54,181 nucleotides of DNA from Metabacillus rhizolycopersici (GCF_020075705.1 NZ_JAIQUM010000037.1:1-54181), one strand, 5' to 3'. Shown: positions 24,766 to 34,587, numbered from the stretch's first letter. A program made the numbers and translations. The notes: a model not told the origin generated them from the sequence alone.

Positions 24766-26166
24766 ATGGAAACAAGCTATAAAGGTAATAACAGAATGAT
24801 GACAGGGATTGTATTTGGGGTTCTTACTTATTGGCTTTTCTCACAGTCACTAATAAATGTGATGCCGGAAGTTCAGTTAGATCTGGGAATTTCATTAGGA
24901 GTTTTGAATACAGCAATTAGTTTAACCGGTTTATTTTCAGGTATGTTTATTGTAGCAGCTGGAGGAATATCTGATCGAATTGGACGCAAGAAAATGACGA
25001 CTATTGGCTTACTATTAAATATAATTGGTTCACTTTGTCTCGTCTTTGCACAGGAGACGGTTCTCTTAATTATTGGGCGTGTGATTCAAGGCTTCTCGGC
25101 AGCGTGTATTATGCCTGCGACGATTGCTTTGGTGAAAACCTATTTTGACGGTGCTGATCGACAAAGAGCCTTAAGCTACTGGTCTTTTGGATCTTGGGGC
25201 GGCGGGGGCATTTGTTCGTTTGCTGGAGGTTTAATTGCTACATATTTGGGATGGCGTTGGATCTTTATTTTTTCCATCATACTCACTGTGCTATCTATGT
25301 TTTTGATTAAAGATGTACCAGAGAGTAAAGCAGAACAAAGCAATTCATCAAAATTTGATTTTTCTGGCTTTGTTATCTTTATCCTAGTGATGGTTGCTTT
25401 AAATGTTGTCATTACACGTGGAGGTGACTTCGGTTGGACAAGCCCGATTTCGTTAACGTTAATGGCTGTCACTGTCATAGGAGGCTGGGTATTTTTTAAA
25501 GTTGTAAAAGGAAAATCTAACGGATTTATCGATCTTTCTTTATTTGAAAATAAATATTTTACTGGAGCTACTGTGTCAAACTTTTTACTGAATGCTGTAG
25601 CGGGAGCACTTATTGTTGCGAATACATATGTCCAAATGGCAAGAGGATACAGTTCTTTTCAATCTGGGTTATTATCTATTGGCTATTTAGTTGCTGTATT
25701 AGCGATGATTCGTGTTGGTGAAAAAATATTACAACGAAGTGGTCCAAGAAAACCGATGGTCTTGGCTTGTCTTTTAGTGATAGCTGGAATTATGTTAATG
25801 ACCTTAACAATGTTACCAAATTCGATTTATTCCGTTGTTGTTTTTATTGGTTTTACAGTGTATGGAATTGGACTGGGCCTTTATGCGACACCATCTACAG
25901 ATACAGCAGTAGACAATGTTCCGTCAGCAAAGGCAGGAGAGGCAGCAGGTATTTATAAAATGTCTAGTACACTTGGCGGCTCATTCGGTTTAGCGATATC
26001 TGTTACTGTTTATGGTGTAGTTGAAAAGGCTGGAAATATGGAAGCGGCTGCAAGTATAGGGTTGCTGGTAAATGCTATTTTTGCTTTACTAGCTTTACTA
26101 GCTGTAGTAACTGCGATTCCAAAAGAAGGTGTCAAGAAATCGATAAAAGAGAGGAAGGCTTCGTGA
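24766..26166 (+). CDS. NorB-like MFS exporter (DHA2 family)
   Basis: A 466-residue 14-span drug:H+ antiporter of the DHA2 family. Close similarity to staphylococcal NorB is visible by eye: GVLTYWLFSQSLINVMPE, FSGMFIVAAGGISDRIGRKK (motif A), GRVIQGFSAACIMPAT (motif C region), RQRALSYWSFGSWGGGG, and YATPSTDTAVDNVP near span 11. NorB-type pumps export hydrophobic drugs and biocides, but the natural substrate is unknown. GGAGAGG lies 7 bp before the ATG. Expression is expected to depend on the tandem glycine riboswitch and terminator immediately upstream, which suggests a role linked to excess glycine or a glycine-derived compound. A repeat hairpin follows the gene. Confidence 0.92.
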   Translation: METSYKGNNRMMTGIVFGVLTYWLFSQSLINVMPEVQLDLGISLGVLNTAISLTGLFSGMFIVAAGGISDRIGRKKMTTIGLLLNIIGSLCLVFAQETVLLIIGRVIQGFSAACIMPATIALVKTYFDGADRQRALSYWSFGSWGGGGICSFAGGLIATYLGWRWIFIFSIILTVLSMFLIKDVPESKAEQSNSSKFDFSGFVIFILVMVALNVVITRGGDFGWTSPISLTLMAVTVIGGWVFFKVVKGKSNGFIDLSLFENKYFTGATVSNFLLNAVAGALIVANTYVQMARGYSSFQSGLLSIGYLVAVLAMIRVGEKILQRSGPRKPMVLACLLVIAGIMLMTLTMLPNSIYSVVVFIGFTVYGIGLGLYATPSTDTAVDNVPSAKAGEAAGIYKMSSTLGGSFGLAISVTVYGVVEKAGNMEAAASIGLLVNAIFALLALLAVVTAIPKEGVKKSIKERKAS

Positions 26167-26842
26167 ACTATTGTGAGTCATGCATCGTAAAGAAGAAAGA
26201 TAAGAAGTATGTTGGAAATAAAGATCATAATTAAATCTTATTTAGATGTGTTACGGTGAACCGTATCACAAGTGAAGGTAAATATAAAAAAGTAAAGATA
26301 GAGATTGATAAAATAAAAAAACTTATAGGATGTTGAACAAGTACTAGATTTAAAAATTCCTTACGAATGAAATGAAGAAGAATTGGAAATAGGCAGGGTG
26401 GGTTAACTGGAGATGTTCGCTCACCCAAAAATCGTTTGGGTCTTTCCTATGGATACTTAATACGAAGGCTGCTCAATACTCTTTATACCACATCTATATT
26501 TCTTTAACTCTCGTTGTATCAGCACATTTACAATAACTAACCGCTCCCCTTCTTGTAACTAATCCCTTGTTGTTGACTTAATTTATTGACCCTATCCCAT
26601 TACATTTCACATATAGTAATAACTGTTCTCTGAATGTGCGATTCTTCAATAAGAAGGTCGCTTTTTTTATTGAAGAAAATTCATTTGGTGTAGATGAGCT
26701 GGTTTTATTTGATCTAATATACCTATGCATAAGTAGAGTTGTTTAGTGATATATTTGTCTGACTTTTCGGAAAGAGATAAGCAGTTTGTAACTAGGAAAT
26801 GTATGATGGCATAGGGAAATGTTCGTGTTTTTCAGATAATCA
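26167..26842. other. Gene-free region before the siderophore operon
   Basis: About 675 bp. It holds repeat copy R4 at its left, a TGCGATTCTTCAATAAGAAG-type repeat with an imperfect hairpin near 26635-26680, and otherwise AT-rich sequence with no credible gene. Confidence 0.4.
26235..26277. repeat. Hairpin repeat family, copy R4
   Basis: CTTATTTAGATGTGTTACGG then TGAACCGTATCACAAGTGAA; the inner ACGGTGAACCGT palindrome is intact, the outer arms are weaker. It is 70 bp after the MFS stop. Confidence 0.55.
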
Positions 26843-26872
26843 TTGACGTTGAGAAACATTATCATTTATCAT
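26843..26872 (+). promoter_or_regulatory. Siderophore operon promoter with Fur-like half-sites
   Basis: TTGACG (26843) and TATCAT (26867) with an 18-bp spacer. The segment AACATTATCATTTATCAT overlapping the -10 is itself a degenerate Fur box. Confidence 0.6.
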
Positions 26873-26879
26873 CTTAACT

Positions 26880-26899
26880 AATAATGATAATCATTATCG
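26880..26899 (+). promoter_or_regulatory. Fur box
   Basis: AATAATGATAATCATTATCG matches the classical 19-bp Fur consensus at 18 of 19 positions and contains TGATAATCATTATC. It lies just downstream of the -10, 35 bp before the first gene. Iron-loaded Fur would repress the operon. Confidence 0.92.
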
Positions 26900-26933
26900 T
26901 TGTAGATTAAAGTGATTAATAGGAGGATATGAT

Positions 26934-28295
26934 ATGTCTATTTCAATTCAACAACAGGTTTCAAATGAAACATTGCTTTCTATGCAAGATGTTCGTGAGT
27001 CAAATGCAAGGTCTTATCCAAGGCGTCTACCAATCGCTATTCAGAAAGCAGAAGGTGTTATCGTAACGGATATGGATGGAAAAGAATATATTGATTGTTT
27101 AGCAGGAGCCGGTACTTTAGCTCTTGGCCATAACCATGCTGTTGTTCATGAAGCGATCCAAGAGGTAATAGCGAATTCCGTTCCCCTACACACATTAGAT
27201 TTTACGACGCCTGTAAAAGAAGCTTTTGTTGATGAAGTATTTGCAAGTTTACCAGAGTCATTTGCACGAAAAGCTAAGATTCAATTTTGCGGACCAACAG
27301 GTGGAGATGCCATTGAAGCTGCACTTAAGCTTGTCAAAACAGCAACAGGTAATCGGACAATCTTATCTTTTCAAGGTGGTTATCACGGCTCTACGCATGG
27401 CGCGTTAAGCATTACCGGAACAACTAGTCCGAAAAAGCATATTCATGCGCTTGTCCCAGATACTCATTTTTTACCGTATCCATATGAATATCGCTGCCCG
27501 TTTGGGATTGGTGAAAAAGGACATGAGTTTATTAGTACGTATATTGAAAACACTTTAGATGATCCTGAAAGTGGAATCGTTACCCCAGCGGGAATCGTCG
27601 TTGAAATTGTTCAAGGTGAAGGGGGATCGATACCAGCACCGGTTGAATGGTTAAAACAATTGCGACGTATAACAAAAGAAAGAAATATTCCTCTTATTAT
27701 CGATGAAGTACAAACAGGTATCGGTCGTACTGGAAAGATGTTTGCCTTTGAACATGCGGATATTGAACCAGATGTCCTAGTAGTATCAAAAGCAATTGGT
27801 GGAAGTTTACCTCTATCCGTTGTTCTTTACGATAAACGTTTGGATGTATGGGAGGTTGGAGCTCATATTGGAACATTCCGAGGGAATCAACTTGCAATGG
27901 CAGCAGGAAGGGCTACATTACAATTTATTAAAGAACATGATTTGCCTGAACAAGCTTCTAGGCATGGACAATATTTCCAAACGGAGTTAAAAAACATTCA
28001 AAAACGAGTCAATTCTATTGGTCAGGTGCGCGGCCTTGGACTCATGCTTGGTGTTGAAATTGTTGATAAGACAAAGACTCCTAATTTAATTGGAAGCTAC
28101 CCAGCTGCCGGAGAACTTGCCAGAGCTATTCAAAGAGAATGCTTGAATCAAGGGGTCATCTTAGAAGTCGGTGGAAGGCATGGGGCTGTTATTCGTTTAT
28201 TGCCACCATTAATTATGACAAAGCAACAAATAGACGAAGTACTTGCTCGTTTTGAAGATGCAATCATTGCGGCGGAAAAGAAATGGGTGAAATAA
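26934..28295 (+). CDS. dat: Diaminobutyrate--2-oxoglutarate aminotransferase
   Basis: A 453-residue class III PLP aminotransferase of the RhbA/Dat/DABA-AT type. It converts L-aspartate semialdehyde and glutamate to L-2,4-diaminobutyrate. The PLP-binding stretch LIIDEVQTGIGRTGKMFAFEH and Schiff-base lysine in VVSKAIGGSLPLSVV are clear, as are GPTGGDAIEAALKLVKTATG and SFQGGYHGSTHGALS. AGGAGG is 7 bp from the ATG. It is first in the seven-gene siderophore operon, behind the Fur-controlled promoter, and the next gene starts 3 bp after its stop. Confidence 0.95.
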   Translation: MSISIQQQVSNETLLSMQDVRESNARSYPRRLPIAIQKAEGVIVTDMDGKEYIDCLAGAGTLALGHNHAVVHEAIQEVIANSVPLHTLDFTTPVKEAFVDEVFASLPESFARKAKIQFCGPTGGDAIEAALKLVKTATGNRTILSFQGGYHGSTHGALSITGTTSPKKHIHALVPDTHFLPYPYEYRCPFGIGEKGHEFISTYIENTLDDPESGIVTPAGIVVEIVQGEGGSIPAPVEWLKQLRRITKERNIPLIIDEVQTGIGRTGKMFAFEHADIEPDVLVVSKAIGGSLPLSVVLYDKRLDVWEVGAHIGTFRGNQLAMAAGRATLQFIKEHDLPEQASRHGQYFQTELKNIQKRVNSIGQVRGLGLMLGVEIVDKTKTPNLIGSYPAAGELARAIQRECLNQGVILEVGGRHGAVIRLLPPLIMTKQQIDEVLARFEDAIIAAEKKWVK

Positions 28296-28298
28296 AGC

Positions 28299-29822
28299 AT
28301 GAACTCGTTTAATAAGTGGTTTTTATCAACAGCTTCCAATGGTGTAGAAAATTATCACAAGTTTATGACAGAAGCAGTAAAAGTCGTTTCTACACACTAT
28401 CGAGATCTTGAAAAACCATATCAACATATTGAGATAGAGGAAATCCAAAACAAAATTGAAGCTTATGTCACATTTGAAGAGAAGGGGAAATCACCAGATG
28501 CTGTTTTAGCATCATTGCAGGATCTGGTGATGAAGCATTCGCTACATATTTCCCATCCGGGTGCCATGGCTCACTTGCACTGCCCACCGTTGATACCAGC
28601 ACTTGCTGCTGAAGTGATTATTACTGCGTTAAACCAATCCATGGATTCGTGGGATCAAAGTCCAATAGCGACATATATAGAAGACGGTGTCACCCAGGAG
28701 GTAATCAAAGAAATCGATTATCCTAATACCGCTTCAGGTGTTTTCACAAGTGGTGGAACCCAATCAAATTATATGGCACTATTGCTAGCGCGTAATGAAT
28801 ATTGTGCCAAGAATTTTCTGATAAATGTAAGCAAACAGGGATTGCCAATCGAAGCAAAAAAGCTACGAATCTTTTGTTCGGAAAAAGCCCATTTTACGGT
28901 ACAGCAATCAGCCGCACAATTAGGATTAGGTATGGACTCAGTAGTCAGCATCAAAACAAACGAAAACTATGAAATGTGCACAGATGATTTATATGAAGAA
29001 ATTGAAAAAGCAAAGCAGCAAGGATATCTCCCTTTTGCAGTAGTGGCAACGATTGGAACGACTGATTTTGGAAGTATAGATCCTCTGGATGAAATCTCTA
29101 AACTAGCCGAAAGGGAAGGGATGTGGCTACATGCAGATGCTGCGTATGGTGGAGCCTTACTTTTTTCAAATACGTATCGTCACCTATTATCTGATCTGAA
29201 AAAAGCGGATTCGATTACGATGGATTTTCATAAATGGTTTTATCAGCCAGTTAGCTGCGGAGCATTTTTTGTGAAAAATTCTTCTATGTTTGAACACATT
29301 CAACTGTATGCTGATTACTTAAATCCAGAAGAAGATCAACAACTTCATCTTGTTGACCGTAGCATTCAAACAACAAAGAGATTTGATGCATTAAAAGTTT
29401 GGTTGACATTTCAAGTAGTTGGGAAACAAGAGTTTGGGAACATGATTGATTATACAATAAAAACTGCGAAACAGACGGCAGCATTTTTGCAGAATCAAAT
29501 AAACATTGAGGTACTGAATAACCCTGTTATGAACGCGATTGTCTTTCGCTATCAACCAAAGGTTATTTATAAGGATAATCAAAAACAACAACTACTATAT
29601 GAAAATACGATTAATCAGTCTATTCAACAGTTGCTTTATGAACAAGGAAATTTGATTATGGCGAAAACAAAGTATCAAGAAAAAGTCTATTTGAAATTAA
29701 CGATGTTAAATCCACTTATTACATTTGATGAAATGGTAAAACGGTTAAATGAAGTCATAATCGTTGGACAGAAACTCGAACAAGAGGAGGAGCAATTACA
29801 TGAATGCTCAAGTTTCAGCTAA
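28299..29822 (+). CDS. ddc: L-2,4-diaminobutyrate decarboxylase
   Basis: A 507-residue group II PLP decarboxylase of the RhbB/Ddc type. It yields 1,3-diaminopropane, the backbone diamine of schizokinen-type siderophores. Visible are SHPGAMAHLHCPPLIPALAAE, FTSGGTQSNYMALLLAR, ATIGTTDFGSIDPLDEIS, LHADAAYGGALL and the lysine in TMDFHKWFYQPVSCGAFFV. The pairing with the adjacent Dat gene is a hallmark of 1,3-diaminopropane biosynthesis. Its 3' end overlaps the next gene by 23 bp. Confidence 0.95.
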   Translation: MNSFNKWFLSTASNGVENYHKFMTEAVKVVSTHYRDLEKPYQHIEIEEIQNKIEAYVTFEEKGKSPDAVLASLQDLVMKHSLHISHPGAMAHLHCPPLIPALAAEVIITALNQSMDSWDQSPIATYIEDGVTQEVIKEIDYPNTASGVFTSGGTQSNYMALLLARNEYCAKNFLINVSKQGLPIEAKKLRIFCSEKAHFTVQQSAAQLGLGMDSVVSIKTNENYEMCTDDLYEEIEKAKQQGYLPFAVVATIGTTDFGSIDPLDEISKLAEREGMWLHADAAYGGALLFSNTYRHLLSDLKKADSITMDFHKWFYQPVSCGAFFVKNSSMFEHIQLYADYLNPEEDQQLHLVDRSIQTTKRFDALKVWLTFQVVGKQEFGNMIDYTIKTAKQTAAFLQNQINIEVLNNPVMNAIVFRYQPKVIYKDNQKQQLLYENTINQSIQQLLYEQGNLIMAKTKYQEKVYLKLTMLNPLITFDEMVKRLNEVIIVGQKLEQEEEQLHECSSFS

Positions 29823-31554
29823 TTTTATTACAATGCAAAATATCATCAATTGTTATATTCGAGAAACAGGGCTAGGTGAATGGCAATCATTAAAAGGAAG
29901 TCCGGCGGATGAAATGTTGGTGCTTAAATTAAAAAGTCAACCAGTCACATTGTTTTTCCCTGTAAAATATCGCTCTGTTACTGGGCGCCACTTATTTAAG
30001 CAAGATTTAAGTTATCAAATTGATTATCATGAAAAGCAAAATCTGGATCTAGTTACACTGCTATCACTATTACTAAAAGAGGTTACAGATGATTTATTAC
30101 AAGTAAATGAATTAATGATACGTGTTCTTTTAAGTTATGAAAATATGAACGTATTTATTGAAACAAGGCAGCAAGAGTTAGAAGAGTGTTACAAATGGGA
30201 TAAAACATTTTTACAAGCAGAGCAATCTTTATTAATTGGTCATCAGCTTCATCCAACGCCAAAAAGTCGTCAAGGAATTTTGCCTGAGGAAGAATCTGTC
30301 TTTGCACCTGAATTAAAAGGGGAATTTCAGCTTCATTATTTTAGAGCGCATCGCTCGCTGGTTAAGGAACAATCCGCTTACAAACTTTCTGCTTCCGATA
30401 CCATTAAGTTGCAGTTAAAGCAAGATAACAAGGTATCAAAAGAATTTATCTTGCAATATTGTCAAAATGATGATTATACGCTTATTCCGATGCATCCACT
30501 GCAAGCGCGTTTTTTACTAGGAAAAGAAGAGGTGGGCAATTGGATTCAAACGGGACAGCTTACTTATTTAGGCCCACAAGGAGAACCATTTTATCCAACA
30601 TCGTCTGTTCGTACGGTTTATAGTCCTCGTGCAGATGTCATGTATAAGTTCTCGATTCCGGTCAAAATTACAAACTCCCTGCGAGTGAATAAATTGAAAG
30701 AATTGAATCGCGGTGTGGAAGTAACGAGATTGCTACAGGCAGGTTTAGAAGATGAGTTATTTGAGAAACATCCCGCTTTTCACATTATAAAAGATCCAGC
30801 ATATGTGACGTTAGGTGATCAGGAACTTGGGTTTGAAGTGATGATTCGTGAAAATCCGTTTAAAGAAGCAGATGGAAAAAACACAACGCTTTTAGCAAGT
30901 TTATGTCAAGATCATGTATTCGGTGAAGCATCACAGCTAGCAAACATTATCCATAAGATTGCTAGTAGCGAAAACCTTACAACAGAACAAGTGAGTCAAA
31001 ATTGGTTTAAGCGTTACATCGAGATTACCTTAAAACCAATGATGTGGCTATATACACAAAAAGGAATTGCGTTAGAGGCTCATCAACAAAATTCAGTCAT
31101 TAAATTGGATCAGGGTGGGTATCCAGCAATATTCTATTACCGAGATAATCAAGGCTATTATTTTATGAAATCCAAAGAGACGGAGCTGCTTGAGTTGCTG
31201 CCATCTTTAAATGCAGAAAGTGATACCGTGTGTGCAGATGAGATTGCTGAAGAGCGATTCCGTTATTATGTATTTTTTAATCATTTATTGGGTCTTGTGA
31301 ATGCTTTTGGTGTGAGTGGGCTAATAGATGAACTGAAGCTATTAACAATAATTAGAGAAGAACTGGAACAATATCTTTCTCAAGATCATACGAATCTCGT
31401 TACAACGCTCCTTAATCAACAAGAGCTTCCATGCAAAGCAAACTTTTTAACACGTGTCCAGGACATGGATGAATTAGTGGGGACTTTAGAGGGGCAATCC
31501 GTTTATGTCAATGTAGAGAATCCATTGTATAAAGCAGTTGGTGTACGTTTATGA
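29800..31554 (+). CDS. NIS siderophore synthetase, IucA-like (first)
   Basis: A 584-residue NRPS-independent siderophore synthetase (IucA/IucC domain plus FhuF-like C-terminus). It joins citrate to the hydroxamated diamine in an ATP-dependent step. The ATP-binding core includes HPLQARFLLG, PTSSVRTVYSPRADVMYKFSIPVKITNSLR and NRGVEVTRLL. The C-terminal half has KPMMWLYTQKGIALEAHQQNSVI. The ATG at 29800 follows GAGGAGG; a longer in-frame start lies within ddc but has no ribosome site. It occupies the rhbC position of the rhizobactin-type order. The stop overlaps the acyltransferase start (ATGA). Confidence 0.93.
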   Translation: MNAQVSANFITMQNIINCYIRETGLGEWQSLKGSPADEMLVLKLKSQPVTLFFPVKYRSVTGRHLFKQDLSYQIDYHEKQNLDLVTLLSLLLKEVTDDLLQVNELMIRVLLSYENMNVFIETRQQELEECYKWDKTFLQAEQSLLIGHQLHPTPKSRQGILPEEESVFAPELKGEFQLHYFRAHRSLVKEQSAYKLSASDTIKLQLKQDNKVSKEFILQYCQNDDYTLIPMHPLQARFLLGKEEVGNWIQTGQLTYLGPQGEPFYPTSSVRTVYSPRADVMYKFSIPVKITNSLRVNKLKELNRGVEVTRLLQAGLEDELFEKHPAFHIIKDPAYVTLGDQELGFEVMIRENPFKEADGKNTTLLASLCQDHVFGEASQLANIIHKIASSENLTTEQVSQNWFKRYIEITLKPMMWLYTQKGIALEAHQQNSVIKLDQGGYPAIFYYRDNQGYYFMKSKETELLELLPSLNAESDTVCADEIAEERFRYYVFFNHLLGLVNAFGVSGLIDELKLLTIIREELEQYLSQDHTNLVTTLLNQQELPCKANFLTRVQDMDELVGTLEGQSVYVNVENPLYKAVGVRL

Positions 31555-32150
31555 CTATTTTGATGCAAACTCGTTATCCATATATAATAGAAGATTTCCG
31601 GATAAAGCAGAGTATTACGTTCCGTCATGTTTCTTTACAAGAAGATTTTGAACGATTGTATTCATGGATGCATGAACCGCACGTTATTCCTTTTTGGAAG
31701 TTGAATATTGAAAGAGAAGCATATAAGCAACATCTACAACTTTTTATCAATGATTCACATCAACAGTTATTGATTGGTGAAATAAACGGAGTGCCGATGA
31801 GCTACTGGGAATCTTATACGGTTGAGGGTGATGTGATTAGTAAGTACTATGATTACGATCAAGGTGATCAAGGGATTCACTTATTAATTGGTGAAACAGA
31901 TTATTTAGGTAAGGGATATATCTACCCATTACTTTTGACTATTTTAAAGCATAAATTTGAAATCAACGAAACGAAAAGAATCGTGGCAGAACCTGATATC
32001 AGAAATGGAAAAATGATTAAGGTCTTTATGAAGTGTGGTTTTCAGCCTATGAAAGAAGTAAATTTACCGGATAAAACAGGATTACTTCTTAGTTGTGAAC
32101 GGAATGTATTTGAAAGAAGGTGGAGTGAATGGAACAGCGGAAGATTTTAG
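31551..32150 (+). CDS. Siderophore N-acyltransferase (IucB/RhbD-like GNAT)
   Basis: A 199-residue GNAT-fold protein of the siderophore acetyltransferase family (AlcB/IucB/RhbD). It acetylates the N-hydroxylated diaminopropane to form the hydroxamate. Conserved stretches include MHEPHVIPFWKL, the HLLIGETDYLGKGYIYPLL acetyl-CoA region and RIVAEPDIRNGKMIKVFMKCGFQ. It starts in a 4-bp overlap with the preceding synthetase and overlaps the hydroxylase start by 22 bp. The size is normal. Confidence 0.92.
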   Translation: MTILMQTRYPYIIEDFRIKQSITFRHVSLQEDFERLYSWMHEPHVIPFWKLNIEREAYKQHLQLFINDSHQQLLIGEINGVPMSYWESYTVEGDVISKYYDYDQGDQGIHLLIGETDYLGKGYIYPLLLTILKHKFEINETKRIVAEPDIRNGKMIKVFMKCGFQPMKEVNLPDKTGLLLSCERNVFERRWSEWNSGRF

Positions 32151-33424
32151 ACGTTATTGGAGTAGGGATTGGACCATTTAATTTAGGATTAGCGGCCCTG
32201 CTTGAAAAGACAGATTGTACTTTTATGTGTTTTGAACAAAAGTCCAAGTTTGATTGGCATCCGGGAATGCTCCTTGAAGGAACAACCTTACAAGTGCCGT
32301 TTATGGCTGATCTTGTCACTATGGTAGATCCAACGAGTCCATATAGCTTTTTAAATTATTTGCATGAACATGAGCGTTTGTATCAATTTTACTTTTTCGA
32401 GAAATTTCAGATTCCTCGGAATGAATATAATCACTATTGTCAATGGGTAGCTGATAGGTTAAACAGTTTGCAGTTTAACAGTGAAGTGAAACAAATTAAG
32501 GCTCATACAGAAGGTAAGACGTACTTTGAAGTATCCGTTCAACAAGGGGATATCATTAAGTCATACTATTGCCACCATGTTGTCCTTGGTGTTGGGACGA
32601 AACCTGTGATTCCAAAAGACTTTCAATCGCTACAAAATGAACAACTGTATCATTCATCTCAATATAAAATGAAGCGAGAGAAAACATTGCAAGCCAAAAG
32701 TATTACGGTTATCGGTTCAGGGCAAAGTGCGGCTGAAATTGTATTTGATTTATTGCAACAGCAAAATGAGAAGAACTATGAGCTAAGCTGGTATACACGT
32801 TCCAAAGGGTTTTATCCGATGGAATACTCAAAACTTGGTTTAGAGCATTTTTCACCGGACTATACGCGCTACTTCTATCAATTAGAACATGAAAAAAAAC
32901 AAAGGGTGTTAAAAAATCAAGCACTGCTTTACAAAGGGATTAGTTTCAAAACAATTAGTGATATTTATGAACTAATCTATGAACGCACGATTGGTGGAGA
33001 GAAGTGTCCGATTACGATGCGAGCATTAACTGAATTAACAGAGATTGAAAGAATAGAAGACAGTCATGAATTAACCTTGTATCAATATGAACAAGAAGTT
33101 TTTCAAAAAACAGTCAGTGATGTTGTCATAATGGCAACAGGATATCAAAGCTCATTTCCTTCCTTTTTGAATGGGATGAAAGATGAGTTGCAGTTTGATG
33201 AACAGTGTCAGTTAAAAATTGATGAACAGTATAGGGTGAAAACATCGATTGAAGGTGCTTCCTTATTTGTTCAAAATGGTGAGCTGCATACGCACGGAGT
33301 AGGGGCTCCTGATTTAGGACTTGGAGCTTATCGGAACGCTGTGATTATCAATCAAATTGTCGGAAAAGAAGTGTATAAATTATATAATCGAACAGTCTTT
33401 CAGCAATTTGGTTTAAAAGAGTAA
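32129..33424 (+). CDS. Diamine N-monooxygenase (IucD/RhbE/SidA family)
   Basis: A 431-residue flavin-dependent N-hydroxylating monooxygenase. By context it hydroxylates 1,3-diaminopropane rather than lysine or ornithine. The FAD motif is VIGVGIGPFNLGLAALLE, the NADPH motif is VIGSGQSAAEIVFDLL, and MATGYQSSFPSF is the family ATGY element. DWHPGMLLEGTTLQVPFMADL matches the lysine/ornithine hydroxylase substrate region. It begins inside the acyltransferase gene after GTGGAGTG, and its TAA shares a base with the next ATG. Confidence 0.94.
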   Translation: MEQRKILDVIGVGIGPFNLGLAALLEKTDCTFMCFEQKSKFDWHPGMLLEGTTLQVPFMADLVTMVDPTSPYSFLNYLHEHERLYQFYFFEKFQIPRNEYNHYCQWVADRLNSLQFNSEVKQIKAHTEGKTYFEVSVQQGDIIKSYYCHHVVLGVGTKPVIPKDFQSLQNEQLYHSSQYKMKREKTLQAKSITVIGSGQSAAEIVFDLLQQQNEKNYELSWYTRSKGFYPMEYSKLGLEHFSPDYTRYFYQLEHEKKQRVLKNQALLYKGISFKTISDIYELIYERTIGGEKCPITMRALTELTEIERIEDSHELTLYQYEQEVFQKTVSDVVIMATGYQSSFPSFLNGMKDELQFDEQCQLKIDEQYRVKTSIEGASLFVQNGELHTHGVGAPDLGLGAYRNAVIINQIVGKEVYKLYNRTVFQQFGLKE

Positions 33425-34587
33425 TGAATCGAACGGCATTTGTCTTTACGTGTTTGTTTATCACGATGACGTCTGAAGTGTTATTATCTCCCTTTTATCC
33501 GCAGTATTTCACAGAGGCATTTGGCGTAAATGGAGTTGAGATGACGTCTGTCTTTATCATTTGCTGCCGCCTTGTTGTGATTGTGATGACACCGATATGG
33601 GGAAGTGTATTAAAGAAATGGTCGATGAGAAAAGTTGTGTTATGTACACTTTTTATGACGGCTATCTTAAAGTTCATTCTTAGTGGAAGTACCACGTTTT
33701 CAAGCTTTTTAATCGTCTCTCTTTTATTACTAGTCTTTCAGAGTAGTTTATACCTATTGTATCCCTATTTAGTAGGAAGTATAGACAAGCAAGAAGGGAA
33801 AGCGAGAAAAACAACCATTTATCTTGTGGTCTTACATACGGCAATTATTGTTGCAAGTTTATTTGGAAGTGTCGTTATTTCGTGGGACGTACCACTTAAA
33901 GTGTATCAGATTTTTGCGTTTATGGATCTTTGTTTATTGTTGGGATTATTTCTGACAAAAGGATTACTAACAAGTGCATCCAAGAATCATCAGTCAATAC
34001 GCTTAAAAATGATGACAGGGTATCTTTTCTTTTATATGGTTGCTATCTTTTTCTTTCATCTTGGTCATAATGTCATTCGCCCGTATTTTACCTTAATTGT
34101 AGATGAAAGATACGGGGTAAATAATCTAATTAATGCTTTATTATTTGTGATGCCAAGTATGATGGCCATTCTATTGAAATTTTGCGTACCACTCCGCGTG
34201 TTCGATGGTAAAGATATGCTGTTGTTTTATATCGTGACGATTCTTAGTGCGGTTGCGTTAGTTGTCCAAGCATCTATCGATAGTTTAGGTGTTTTTATCA
34301 TTAGTCGAATTTTATATGGAGTAGGTTTTTATCTAAGCATGGTTATATTAGATATCTATCTATTTCGTCAGTGTCAAACAGGGGCTACTTATTATTACAG
34401 CTGGTTAATTGCTGTGCAAAATGTGGCTCTGTTGCTTGCTCCGCTGGTGGCATTAACCGTGAGTGAAGTAAGCTTTTATGCGCCATTACTATGTGGTGCC
34501 GTGTTATTAGTGATAGCGATAAGCGTAATGATGGTACATAACAAACCATTCATATTTTTTAAACAAGTGAAGGAGAATGAAGGATGA
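33424..34587 (+). CDS. MFS siderophore exporter
   Basis: A 387-residue, 12-span MFS protein with translational coupling on both sides (1-bp overlap upstream, ATGA downstream). The N-terminus TAFVFTCLFITMTSEVLLSPFYPQYF and the loop after span 2 (GSVLKKWSMRKV) follow the MFS layout. Its position inside a NIS siderophore operon indicates export of the newly made siderophore, comparable to AlcS-type exporters. In the rhizobactin order the second synthetase follows the hydroxylase directly, so insertion of the exporter at this point is a local variation. Confidence 0.88.
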   Translation: MNRTAFVFTCLFITMTSEVLLSPFYPQYFTEAFGVNGVEMTSVFIICCRLVVIVMTPIWGSVLKKWSMRKVVLCTLFMTAILKFILSGSTTFSSFLIVSLLLLVFQSSLYLLYPYLVGSIDKQEGKARKTTIYLVVLHTAIIVASLFGSVVISWDVPLKVYQIFAFMDLCLLLGLFLTKGLLTSASKNHQSIRLKMMTGYLFFYMVAIFFFHLGHNVIRPYFTLIVDERYGVNNLINALLFVMPSMMAILLKFCVPLRVFDGKDMLLFYIVTILSAVALVVQASIDSLGVFIISRILYGVGFYLSMVILDIYLFRQCQTGATYYYSWLIAVQNVALLLAPLVALTVSEVSFYAPLLCGAVLLVIAISVMMVHNKPFIFFKQVKENEG

